In this document: positions 34,008 to 46,400 of the stretch, piece by piece
Layout: every line of letters begins with the position of its first letter
Position numbering within the stretch: position 1 is the first letter of the stretch
From: Bretschneidera sinensis
Taxonomy: Eukaryota; Streptophyta; Magnoliopsida; Brassicales; Akaniaceae
Reading direction: 5' to 3'
NCBI GenBank assembly: GCA_023935145.1
Contig: CM043700.1
Span: forward strand, 31,311,001 to 31,375,000
DNA: 64,000 nucleotides
Made by a program: the position numbers and the translations under genes
The notes under the pieces: generated by a model
Databases searched by the model: none
Seen by the model: the letters and a program-made list of their open reading frames with translations, nothing else
Told to the model about the DNA's origin: nothing

Positions 34008-35191
34008 TGTTAACCAAGGAAACCCAAGAAGACGTGAACTGGGTTTAAAACTTTTTCAACAAATACAACTGTAATCACAAGAATAAACAACTAATCAATA
34101 ACAAGTAATATAGCAATAAATACAAGCTTGTTGTAAATTAAAAAATGAAGTGAAAAGAGTATGCAAACTCAATTTATAGTGGTTCAGTTAATACAAACAA
34201 AACTTCCAAGGTGTTACTTAAACCTTTACAAGATTTTCTCACACAAGAGATTTACACTCATAATATTTAACACATAAACACTCACAAGAGTTATATCAAC
34301 TATTCTTTATAATATATAATTGAATGAAATGTTTTTGGTATATGAGAGAGAATGCAATTAATACTTACAACTCAAGAATTTTTCTCTCTCACAATGACAA
34401 AGCTTAAAAATAACTCAAAGATAAGATTTTGAAAGTTTTGAAGAGTAATAAACGTGCACTTGATGAAATTGAGTGTTCTAGTTGAAACTGAATGTTCATT
34501 TATGATAGGTATTTATAGCGTCAACTCTAACTAGTCGCTAGATACTAAATGGTTGTTTGAGGCATTTAATGCTCTGGCTCGCGCATCTATTTTTGAAAAC
34601 TAGCCATTATGCACGATAGTACAGTCGATTATGGTTAAGTCTCAGTCGACTATGCTATTTAAAATTTGAAAGATGAGGTTTCAGGACTAAGGCACAATCG
34701 ACTATGAGAACATCCCGTCGATTGTGGAAACTTTTATGTTTTTCACACAGTCGATTCTCTTAGGTTTTAGAAAATTTGAGAAAAGTCCTATCAGACTTCC
34801 AATCGATTATGGTTACCCAAAACATAGTTTTTACTTAATTTTTTTGCACCCATTTTTGAAAAATGACTTTTGGGTTTTAAGCAAGATATTTTAAAAACAA
34901 ATTGATCCATTTTAAAGCTAAGTAACTGAGAGGAATATTACGTAATATTTAGTTACCTTAAAAAATCTAAGCTTGATCAACTTCTTTTTTATCTTTGAAA
35001 TTGCCTCAAAAGGTTGAAACTTGGAGTGTGTGAGGCAAAGAGCATGCATGCACAACTTTTAGAGTGAGTGCGCACCTTTTAAAGTTCGTACTAAGCACTT
35101 TAAATAATAGAAAGCTTAGACAAAATATAGTTAGAACACTTCAAGATAGTTTGATAGTTTTTTCATTATCAAAATCAATATGGAGTCAACA
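34008..35191 (-). repeat. Solo LTR 3, copia-like, minus orientation, splitting the LINE
   Basis: An 1184-bp solo LTR. On the minus strand it begins TGTTGACTCCATATTG at 35191 and ends CCTTGGTTAACA at 34008. Flanks are CTCGT (34003-34007) and CTCAT (35192-35196), a 5-bp duplication with one mismatch. A TATAAATA box (minus) lies at 34510-34517. Many AGTCGACT and AATCGATT variants lie at 34618-34815. Same family as solo LTRs 1 and 2 by termini, the promoter layout and the TTTTGATAATGA block near the start. Confidence 0.85.
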
Positions 35192-35196
35192 CTCAT

Positions 35197-35470
35197 CGAT
35201 GCAGTAAGAATGGTGTACATGAACTCTTCTAGTATTTTCTTTTTGCTGGATGAGGAAATGATAACCCATTTTCATAGAATAATGACCGGAGTTTCCGAGT
35301 GCCCAAACAAGCACATCCTCTGCCAAACAATGACTCAACTAGAGCTTTTGAATTTCCTCCACTTCCCATCACGAGCAAATTTAACTGAGAAGATACTCGT
35401 TCCAACGAGCCTTGATATGCGGAATCAAATCTGCTACTACTCAAACCTCAGTTCATTGGGGCTTTTCTGA
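35197..35470 (-). pseudogene. LINE fragment upstream of the zf-RVT part
   Basis: The minus-strand frame contains RWNEYLL, DVLVWAL and GHYSMKMGYHFL, matching the segment before the zf-RVT domain in plant LINEs (typically D.L.W...G.YSVKSGY). Deleting solo LTR 3 and one copy of its target duplication brings it into line with the fragment at 33640-34002 on the same strand. Confidence 0.7.
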
Positions 35471-35639
35471 CTAAATTTTGAAGGAATGCAAACTAGAAAC
35501 ACAATAGGGTCGATGATATAAATGCATACAAATGATACTTTTTTGCTTTATTTTTTTTTGAAAATTATCTTTTATATAGTACTTGCTCTGTAAATCTTGG
35601 TTCCCTTCAATTTAGCGAATATAATTTTTTTATTTATGA

Positions 35640-35716
35640 TAATTAGACATGGAAGGATTCAAACCTTGGACCTCCTCTTTAGGGGAAATATGTGGTTATT
35701 AATTGAGTTATATTCA
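35640..35716 (-). repeat. Possible tRNA-derived SINE fragment
   Basis: On the minus strand AACTCAATTAATAACC resembles a polymerase III A box and GGTTTGAATCC (about 35653-35663) a B box, about 35-40 bp apart. No target duplication was recognised. Confidence 0.35.
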
Positions 35717-35719
35717 AGT

Positions 35720-36940
35720 TACTTGAAAGATAACAAATTTTGATTTCCATACACGTCACTAAAATCAAGATATTAAATAATGCATAAATTGAAAAGATCC
35801 ATAATGTTTTGTTCTAAAAAACTAAAAGTCGATAATAATCATGAGAGTGATTGTAAACGTACAACAAATGCAGCAAACACAATATGACAGCATGATCGTC
35901 AAAAAGTTTAAGATTTAATTATGAAAAAATCAAGTTGTAACAAGTAGTTCTAGTAAAGTCAAAAAAACAAAAAATATCACATTTTTCATGACATGTGACA
36001 TTTTTTCATCAACGGATCGATATATTAATTGTTTTTGTTGTACGGGTTTTATTATTGTAATCATAAATAGGAATTCCCTAATGTTAATATACGTCATAGT
36101 ATCACCAATGATGAAACTTGAGAGATATACTCCATATAATCTTAGGCGTGTCCACACACGTGCAAAAGATTTAGTACCAATCATAAAATAGAGTCAAATA
36201 TTAAAAGATTTTCAAAATGTTATGGAAGAATTACCTGATTAGTTCCCTTGATGATCCACCACAAAGTATCACGGCTTGGAAGCAAAATTATGTTGATTTT
36301 CAATCACGGATTAAGAAAAATGGAAAGTAGAAGGCACCATCAACAGCAATATTAATTTCTACAATATTCAGTTCAATAGCTTTGGTGCAGCGACTAAAAA
36401 AGGCATGGCTTTTTTTTAAGATGATCAATGTTAAACATAATTTAAACTTAACTTGGTTGCGTAAACTTAAATTTAAGTAGGGCAAGCATTTTATGAACCC
36501 AAAAAAAAAACATAATTTAAGGTATTTCGAACTTTAATATATTTATTCCATCTAATTATACTAAACATCAATTTTTATAGGATTAAAATAAAATAAGATA
36601 TTTGATAAAAAATTCATAAAAATCTTCCACCCCAATGTACAAAATTTATTTCATAATATCATTTTATATATTTTTTTATTAATTTACTAACACAATCCTC
36701 AAAGTCTCAAACGAAGACATAACAACAAGAAGTGTATGCTTCGAATTGCATAAAGATCAGTAAAATCGCACGCAAGGTACATTAACAAGAAAGAAAATAA
36801 AGAAATGAGAACAAGAATATCACGTGCTGTATACGCTTCCCTTAAAGTCACGTGACAGCGACCCCACCTGACCAGAAGTGCAAATCCTGGTGGACACGCG
36901 TAGCAAACACGCCTGGAGAAGCATTTTCTATAAGCCCAAA
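35720..36940. other. Upstream region of the CK1-like gene
   Basis: AT-rich, no supported gene. The right part is probably promoter of the kinase gene. Confidence 0.35.
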
Positions 36941-36944
36941 AAGC

Positions 36945-37049
36945 TGAAAAAAAAGAGAAAAGAAAAAAAAGGAAAAAAAAAAGGAGAAAGATATCACATC
37001 CGAAAAAGAAAGAAAACAAAAAAAAAAGACAGAAAAGAAAGAAAGAGAC
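36945..37049 (+). repeat. Polypurine tract in the CK1-like promoter or 5' UTR
   Basis: About 105 bp in which the plus strand is almost only A and G, interrupted once near ATATCACATCCG. It lies about 400 bp before the start codon. It also produces spurious long open frames on both strands. Confidence 0.8.
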
Positions 37050-37430
37050 CCACAGACACATTGTCCGTTGTCCAAAGTCCTGCTTCGATTGAATCAAACC
37101 ACAATGCGAGAAATTCGAGTTCTTTAGACAGAGAAAGATGATGCCACGTCCCTTGCTCCCTTTTCCTTATCCTCTGTAATTAACCTAACCCTATTTCAAA
37201 AAAACAAGGAAGAAAATTCTCCGAAAAGAAAAACGAAACCCTTAGATCCTTTTGTCTCGTTTTTTTGTTTCTTACAATTTGTTCTCGATTGTTTTTAGAT
37301 GAATATGGATTGTCGGTGCGGTTGATTCGGTGTAGTGTCTACTTTTTATTTGCTGATAAATTGCCTTGAAAAAAAACTGTCTTAGGGTTTGAGATTATAG
37401 CTAGGGTTTCAATTTTCAGTCGTTGTATTG

Positions 37431-40400
37431 ATGGAGCCTCGTGTGGGGAACAAGTTTCGGCTTGGTCGAAAGATCGGTAGCGGCTCGTTTGGGGAGATCT
37501 ATCTGGGTTCGTTGCATATTGTTTTTTCCCTTGTCATTTGTTTTTCTTTCGATTTGTTTAGGTGTAATTTATAAGTGTAAATTTTATGATTGAATTGCTT
37601 TTTATTTTTTATTTTTTTTATTTTGTGATTGCAGGTACTAATATTCAGACAAATGAAGAGGTTGCCATTAAGCTTGTGAGTGTTCTTTCTCCAAATTCGT
37701 GGGATTTTATGAATTTCTTCAATATTTAGTTTTTGATAGGTTGTTTACTATATTAGTACATTGTTGGTTCGGTTCCCAATTACACCTGAATTTCTCTGAT
37801 CTTTTTGACTTGTTGAACTTTTATGTACTAATTAGAGAGACCCGATTCAGAGCTTAGTAATGTTACTGAATCATGGGTCCGTTGAACAATAAAAGGCATA
37901 TATATAAGCTCTTGTTGATTTTGTAGATTCAAGCATTTTAAGATTAACTGTAATATGCTAATGTCTAGTTATACTATTTTTTGGTTGAAACGGTGAAATG
38001 AAGGAAATTGCAGAGTGTGACTTTCTGGTAATGTCTAGAAACTAGAAAGTAAGGTGATTGCGTAGAGTAGAATTACAGAGAGAGAATGTGGGAAATTGTG
38101 GAGCATTCTCACAACCAGTTGGTAGTTAACTGAGTGGTGTTAGTTTCATTTTGACAAAGCGTGTCATACGTTTAGCTGCATATCAGATGGACTTGTGACC
38201 CAAGGTTCTCTGATAATTTTACTGGCTGCTTGAGTTATCTTCCAATTAGATTGTTGTTGTTTGTAACATATCAAGTTCCTTTGAGGTCATTTGTTTCCAA
38301 TTTTGTTATTCTTCTGGTGAGCCTAAAGCGACATTCACGTGTTTTTAGGGCTGTATCTAGGGAAATGAGTACTATCTTCTTTTTGGTACACCTTTTGATT
38401 GTGTGGATAAGAGGAGATCGTTCATGCAATCAAACCCAATTACTTTGGAATAAAAGCTTGGTTGAGGTGGTAGAACTGGGGACATGAGCAGTAAGGGCTG
38501 TCTTCAGAACATGGAGCTGATACACCATGTTTCGAATTCTCTTTGAAGTTGCCCACTACTGGAGGGATAACTAACTAGCCACAGGACTCTGGTTTGTTTG
38601 AGGTTTTATGAAGGATAAGTTTAAGGAAAGGAATACTCTTATGCAAGTGCTCATATCAAACAGAGTCTGATTTGATTAAGTTGTCGCTAGCCTCATATGG
38701 CTTTGTCTAACAAGAAGTCCATCTTGTTTATATCCCCAGATATAAAAAGTAGCCCATCTTGTTTCTTTAAACACAAATTTTGGAGGCAACGACCCGGACT
38801 GTTATCTAGAAAATACAATTATAGAATGTAGTAGTAATACATTGTTAGAAGTCATATTAAATTTTGTGTTAGCTCAATATGTTGATGCATGTCACAAGCT
38901 AATTTAAGCTTCCCCTTTCTTTGGGAAACTCAGATGCCCATTGTGGGTGTTAATAGGTTAAAATTAAGTGACAAGGTTGCAGCTTGGCAGTTCTTAGCCA
39001 AAACTACCACGTCACTTGTTTCTCTGTTTGCTGAAGATAACTGTAGGTCTTATTTTTATTAGCTAATTTTTCCAGAAAGATGGAATTTGTGAGTGAGTAC
39101 TGGGGATGAATGAGCTGATCTCACTATTTGTGAATAAGGACTGTCAAAAAAAAAAACTTCGTGATAAATGATGTTTTCTTCTTTTTTTCTTATTATTATT
39201 TTTAATATTGATCTGGTCTTGTCCTACTCGCTTTGGAGCGTTGATAAGGACATTTCCCTGCACATTAAGTGGACATGAGTTTGAGGCGCGAGGCTTGTGC
39301 GTGGGTTTTAACAATTAAACAGAAATATCGAGCTGGTCTTGTCTATTTTCATAGAAAAGCGGGACTGAACTTGGTCATAAATGATGCTTTCTTTATCTTC
39401 TAATTATTACTTTAATATCGACTTCTAATTCAATATAGGGATGTGGTAGGAACTGAATTACCTTTCTTGATTTTCATTTTTTTTTTCTGGGGGGAAGTAC
39501 TATCAAATTGAGTGATACGCTTAATGAAAAATTTTCATTTCAATGAGTTGGTTTGATATGATTGATTCAAAATGTTGTTATCCATGATTCTTTCTGGTGC
39601 ATAAGATGTTGATATTGTTTCTTCTGTTCAGGAAAACGTCAAGACAAAACATCCGCAGTTACTATATGAATCAAAGTTGTACAGAATCCTGCAAGGAGGA
39701 AGTAATGAGACTTCAGTCAATAAGTTCATCTAATGATTTTTTTTCTATAAATATGATGGAACTTTGGTCATGTGCTCGTGATGCTACTTTTTTTTGTCTT
39801 TCTTTTAAGTTATCTCATCTTTACTCATTATTGCCACTTGCTCTCTTTCTCGTGTCGAATTTTGGCAGCTGGGATTCCAAATGTGAGATGGTTTGGAGTT
39901 GAGGGAGACTACAATGTTCTAGTGATGGATTTGCTTGGACCTAGTCTTGAAGATCTATTTAACTTCTGCAGTAGGAAACTCTCCTTGAAGTCCGTTCTCA
40001 TGCTTGCAGATCAAATGGTAGATCTCATGGATTTTATGCTTTTGGTTTATTAGGTTGATTGATTTGAAAATGATCAATTCATTCCATCCTTGATTTCTTA
40101 AAAGATCAATCGTGTCGAGTTTGTTCATGCAAAATCGTTTCTGCATCGAGATATCAAGCCAGACAATTTTCTCATGGGCTTGGGAAGGCGTGCAAATCAG
40201 GTTTATCATCTTAAATTTCATGAATCATATTTTGTTTTTGACTTTCTTCATTTCAAGGGATCATATTAATACATTGTTGTTATTTGCTTGCATATAGGTC
40301 TACGTTATTGACTTTGGTTTGGCTAAGAAATATAGAGATAATACAACCCATCAACACATTCCTTACAGGTGAGAAGGCTATGTGAGCTTGGTTATTTGCA

Positions 40401-43400
40401 TGTGTGCATGTGGTGGACTCTAGGTGGTTTGTGGATGTTATGTCAACCATTTTTTTCATGCTTCTAAAGTCTAGTCCGAGTTAGACAACATAATAGTCTG
40501 TCAATTTGGTTAGTGGGAGAGATTTGTATCATAATATTTGTAAGTTCCACTTATCTGATGCAAAATGTATGGGGCTAATATGCCAGTCTGGCTGATATAC
40601 CGCTACTAAAGTCTGGCTTGTCTAGTTATGGCTAGCCTGCAAAAACTTTTTAACCCTTTCTTCCCCGGCCCCCTTTGGTCTGTTCTTGGTAATGCTAATG
40701 AATTCAACTCAGCTGTAATGCAGTAGCACCCAAGTTCCATCTTCAACTCATCTATTGCCTCTTTCACTTTTTATTTCACCTGTCATTCCATGGAAAATAT
40801 CGGTAATTGTGGTATGGAAATTTTTCACTATGTTTGGTCATGAACACTGCAGGGAAAATAAGAATCTGACTGGAACTGCAAGATATGCAAGCATGAATAC
40901 TCACCTAGGAATTGGTAAGCTTTTCTATCCTTCTGCAATTGATCTCCTTTTAATTATCGAGATTCCTCTAATTTGGCGCTTGGTTTTGTTATTTGATTTC
41001 TTCCCTTTCTTTTATTCTTTTAATGGTGTTTTGAACTTCATAGAGCAAAGCAGGAGGGACGATTTAGAATCTCTTGGTTATGTGCTTATGTATTTCCTAA
41101 GAGGAAGGTGATTGCTACTACTTACTACCTACCCTACTTTGTTGTCTTGCTATCTGTTGATAACTTGTTAGTGATGTCCCATGTCTATTCTAGTCTTCCT
41201 TGGCAGGGATTGAAAGCAGGAACTAAGAAACAGAAGTATGAGAGAATTAGTGAAAAAAAAGTTTCTACTTCAATAGAGGTAAGTTCTTTCTGAATAATGT
41301 GGTTATGTGGACATTCTATATTCTTCTAATTTAAGTATTGACCGGAAATTATTGTTTTTTCAGGCCTTATGTCGTGGTTATCCAACAGAGTTTGCGTCAT
41401 ACTTCCATTATTGTCGTTCACTTCGATTTGATGATAAGCCAGATTACGCGTATCTGAAAAGAATATTCCGTGACCTCTTTATTCGAGAAGGTTTGAGTTT
41501 TTTTTTCTTTTTTTCTTTGTGCCAGACTACGCGTATCTGAAAAGAATATTCCATGACCTCTTTATGTGTGAAGGTTTGAGTTTTATTTCTTTTTTTCTTT
41601 GTCAAGTATGTTTGAATCATTTTTTTGATAAGTCAAGTATGTTTGAATAATGTACCAAGAATGTTTCTTTATGTTTACACAGTCCAAATTTACAATGTAT
41701 ATGCTGCTTTGTTAGAATAGATTTGAATTCCATCATCTCATGCTATCTATTGATATTTACTACAGGCTTTCAGTTTGATTATGTGTTTGACTGGACCATC
41801 TTGAAGTATCAGCAATCACAGCTGGCCGCTCCTCCGGCTCGTGCTGCAGTAAGTGCTTTTGTAGTGTGTTTCTTCTGTTCGTCTTTGATGTTTGATGCAT
41901 AACTGTAATGCTTCTTTCTGTTAGGGCCCCGGTATTGGAACTAGTTCTGGACTTCCGCCTGTTATTGCCAATGCTGACAGACAGACAGGTAGTTCCTTAG
42001 TGGTGGTCCTTAATTGATTTAATTATGAATTTGATGGATGGTTTCTGTATTACATCGAAACACTGGGTTTTTCAAGTTGATGTTCCTGTTAGAGTTATTG
42101 ATTATTTTCCTCTCTCCAAGGATGCTGTCAACCTTTTTCTTATTATTTTATGATCTTTTGCTACTTATCAAAAATATACTTTTTGATCTTTTTCCCTGTT
42201 ATATTATAGAAGTTGATTTGTACTCTTTGCTTCTCTTTGTTGCAGGCGGGGAAGAAGGACGTCCAGTGGGTTTGTCTTCTATGGATTCCTCTCGGCGGAG
42301 AATGTCAGGACCAGTTACAAATTCTGGGAATCTTTCAAAGCAGAAGAACCCAATTGGCAATGATTCTGCGATTTCTAAAGATGCTATGGTAAGTTGTTTG
42401 GTCTTTTCAAGATTTTTTTTACATTAAAAGGCTACTTAATTGCAGTGTGATGCATTGTCTAAATGTTTGTTTTCACTTAGATGCATGATCAAAATAATGT
42501 TTTCACTTAGGTGCATGATCTAAATATTATTTTCACTTAGGTGCATGATCTAAATATTATTTTCACTTAGATGCTAGTGCGGAGCCAGAAATTTTAAGTT
42601 GGGGGATCATGGTACTATAACCCTTTGACAGAATTGAATATTTGAGAAGCATATAATAAATTTCAGCTTCAAATACTGATTATTTTTTACATTAAAAATT
42701 GATTACAATCTAAAAAAGGCACCAAAAAGTAAATGTTTTTAGCATATATAACTATATATTAAAAAAATAGAAATAATATGTTTTCACTTGGATGCGTGAT
42801 CTAAATATTATTTTCACTTAGATGCATGTTCTAAATATTATTTTCACTTAGATGCAGGGGCGGAGCCAGAAATTTTAACTTGGGGGATAATGGTACTATA
42901 ACCTTACGATAGAATGAAGTATATAATAAATTTCAGCTTCAAATACTGTTTTTTTTTTACGTTAAAATTGATTACAACCTAAAAAAGGGCACCAAAAAGT
43001 ATATGTATTAAAAAATAGAAATAATGTAAGCACCCCTCTAATCCGTGCTGGACAATCTTTTAGAGAATTAAATTCATTTGTAAAATATAATTATTTTTTA
43101 GAAATTTCATTTTAAATACAAATAATTAAGGGTGCGTTGGGGAAAACTTTTACCCACATAAAAACAGCTGGTGGGAATAAATTTGGTAGCTTTTCCTAAA
43201 ATTGTTGTTGGGTAAAATTTTACTACTACAGCTTTTCTAAAAAGAATTGCAAGAGAAAGCTAAAAATCCCTTTTTTGGAGAAGCTAGGGTGGAGGAGCTT
43301 TTAGAATGTGCTTGACCGGCTAGCTCCTAAAATTTTAATAAATTTTTTATAAAACCAAAACTGCCCTTACCATTTTTCACCAATTCTCATCTAACTCACT

Positions 43401-46400
43401 ATATATAAATTACCTAAACCCTAAATCATCATTTCCTTGTAACTAAATGGGGCAATCGGGTTTCTTTTTCATGGTAATAGTAGATTAGATGTTTGAGATG
43501 TTGAAAAATAATATACTGCCTGTTTTGAGGAGAAATATTTTCAAGGAATATTCTTTCTTTTTTTTTGATAGGTTTGTCTTTGCGAAGGCTCCCCATGGTT
43601 GCAATATTTTGGCAACCCAATAACAATATTATTATTATTATTAGGTTGTAAATAACATCAATAGTTTTTTTTTTAGAAAAATAACATCAGTAGTCTACCA
43701 ATTTAGAAAATATTCTTTGATTATCTATTTTTTTCCTTCTTAACTTCCTTTTAATGCAAATTGTAGTAAATGTAAAATCCCATAACTGCTAAGTAGAAAA
43801 CATCATTTTCATGTTATTTAGTTAATTTTTTTTATTTCTCTTCCAATATTTGTTGCGTTCTGTAAAATTAAGAGATAATTGGTTATCAAAATGGATATCT
43901 TAATAATTATCTGTTTTGATTTAAGAGAGATTGTGAATTCGACTTAGGCGAAATTTGTAGGTGTTTTCGGTAAAATAGAGAATTTATTGCATTTTCTCTC
44001 CTCATCAACGATAATAACTAATATTACTATAAGAATTTCTTTTAATCGGAAATACCCAATTTGTTGATGACCTAAATTTGAAAATTTTGGAGCTTGGCAA
44101 TGATAAGAATCCGAGGGAAGGTACTCATGATGAAAAAGATACTAAAATGGAAGTGCTAAGAAATAGTATTGCTCCTAGTTTGATGACGGCACTAAGTTAA
44201 ATTAAATGAGCATTTCAAATTACATAAACTAGATATTGTTAAATCATTTAATCACAATTGTAGATGCTTTTTATTTTATTATTAACTAATAAATGATTTT
44301 ATTAGTATAAAGTTGTTGAGTATTATTAACTAATGAATGATTCTATTTTTGTTGTTCATAAAAAATACGTCTTTAGTTAATAAAATGATTTATTAAAATT
44401 GTATACCTTTGAACCACGTTTATTTTGGTAATTTACAGTTTCATAGCACCATTAAGGTTACAATTACCAAACATTATTATTGATCACAACACACTTTCAC
44501 AGTGGTGCTTTTGCAAGACAATTTACCAAGCGCTACATTAAGCTTTTAACAACAACATTTTTGGTGCCAGCACTCTCACAACACTTTTAACACCAGCACA
44601 ACACTCCCAAACGCATCCTAAATTATGTACAAGGTCTTCAGCTTGGCTTGGTTGAGCTTATTTTCAACTTAAAAATTACAAGTAGATGCTTTAGTTGATG
44701 ATGCTTTAAGCTGATTTTAGTGTTTAGGTAAACGAGTGCTTGACGTGCTGCTTAAAGTGCGCCTTATTGTGGAATAAGGCAATAAGTTAAACTAAATCAA
44801 GCCTTCGTCTGTTTTGTTGTGAAGTCTTATTTTTACCTCAGTCCTAATCGGAGAATATCAAAGAGTTTGATTCACATCTTTAGTCATTTACCCAAAGTCT
44901 TGATATGAATGATAAATAGGTAAAACTCAAACTAGATCTTTATAATGTTTGCATTCGCAAAAGTTTATGGTAGGTCTAAGGTTTCAACATGAGATTAGGC
45001 TAATTAGGGAAACGAGAAATGATAATCTAACTGAGAAACAAGTAAAGAAGAGTAGTATTTAGATACATAAAATATTGGCTTAAATCCATTTTAGCCCCCA
45101 AGGTTTGGGGATGCTTACACTTTAATATGCAAGGTTTCAATTTGTGCACATTGATACACAAGGTTAAAATTAATTGCGTAATTGTATCAAATCATACTGT
45201 TCCGTCCAAAATACTTAACGCGAGTAATGGTTTGACCATGTTTGATCATGTTGACTAACCACGTGTCACACATGCATTCGCTCTCAAAAAATTAATTAAA
45301 ACAAAAATAAAAAAAATTCTAAAATTATCATAAATCTAAAAATCATTAAAAAAAATCATCAATCTCTCCATCCCTGTTCATCCATGTTATAAATTAAAAC
45401 ACAAGAATTCATCTCTTCATCCTTGTTCTTCTCATTCTTCTTCCATTTTAGAGCAAATTTTCTTTCATTTTCCCAACAACAAACCAAACAAGCCACTAAG
45501 GAAACCCAACCAAACCAAATAATTCCGCATCAAAGAATAAATAAACTAGAAAAACAAGCAAAAACTTCAATTTCCAAGGAACGAAACCTAGATTCTGAAC
45601 AACAAATTTTCCATCATTTTCCTAGTAACCAAACATAGCTTTTCACTGAAGCCATTTCTTAATTTCTATACTTCACGTACATTCAGTTACATCTATCAGA
45701 GAGAAACTTATATATATATATATGTACTCACACACGCGCGTGCACACTATATATTATATACAGAGAGGGTGAGAGAAAGAGAGAGCGCACTTTTACTTTA
45801 TAATTGACGTCACTCTCTTGTCGATTTGGGATCGATCTTAACTTCAAGGTCTGAATCAATTTTTGTTTTCAGATTTCTCTCTGTTGTAGTTTTTGTTCCA
45901 TGTCTGTGAATCAATTTTCGTTTTCAGATTTCTCTCTCTGTTGTAGTTTTTGTTCCAGATTTGATTGAATTGATTTAATTGATGTCTATTTTGCTAGCAT
46001 TCTGTCTTGTTGCCGAGAAAATCGAGGAAAATGCAAGAGGATGTTTTTCTTAAGAATAAAATTTTATGGATGGTTTGTTTTGTTTTTGGTCTGATTTAGT
46101 GTAAGAGCTATAGATTTAAGGTTAGCACTTGTGCTAACTTTTAGTGGATTTCGCTGATTATTCTGTTTGGCTGGCGAGGAACTCGCATAAAAGAGCAAGA
46201 GAAAAATTCTTTATTTTCAATATAGAGAAAAATTCTTTATTTTCAATATTTTGTTCTATTTTCTGTCTTGATTTGACATCAAAGAACTGGATTTGAGCCT
46301 CTTGTTTGTGTTAGTTATTAGTTCATGTCACTGATTAATTTGTTTGGTTGCCGAGAAACTGAGGGGAAGAAACTTAATTGACTCAATTTAGTGAAATTTT

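Noticed and set aside
36699..37141. Several long Phe/Ser- or Lys/Glu-rich open frames on both strands
   Set aside because: They are produced by the polypurine tract and have no protein-like features.
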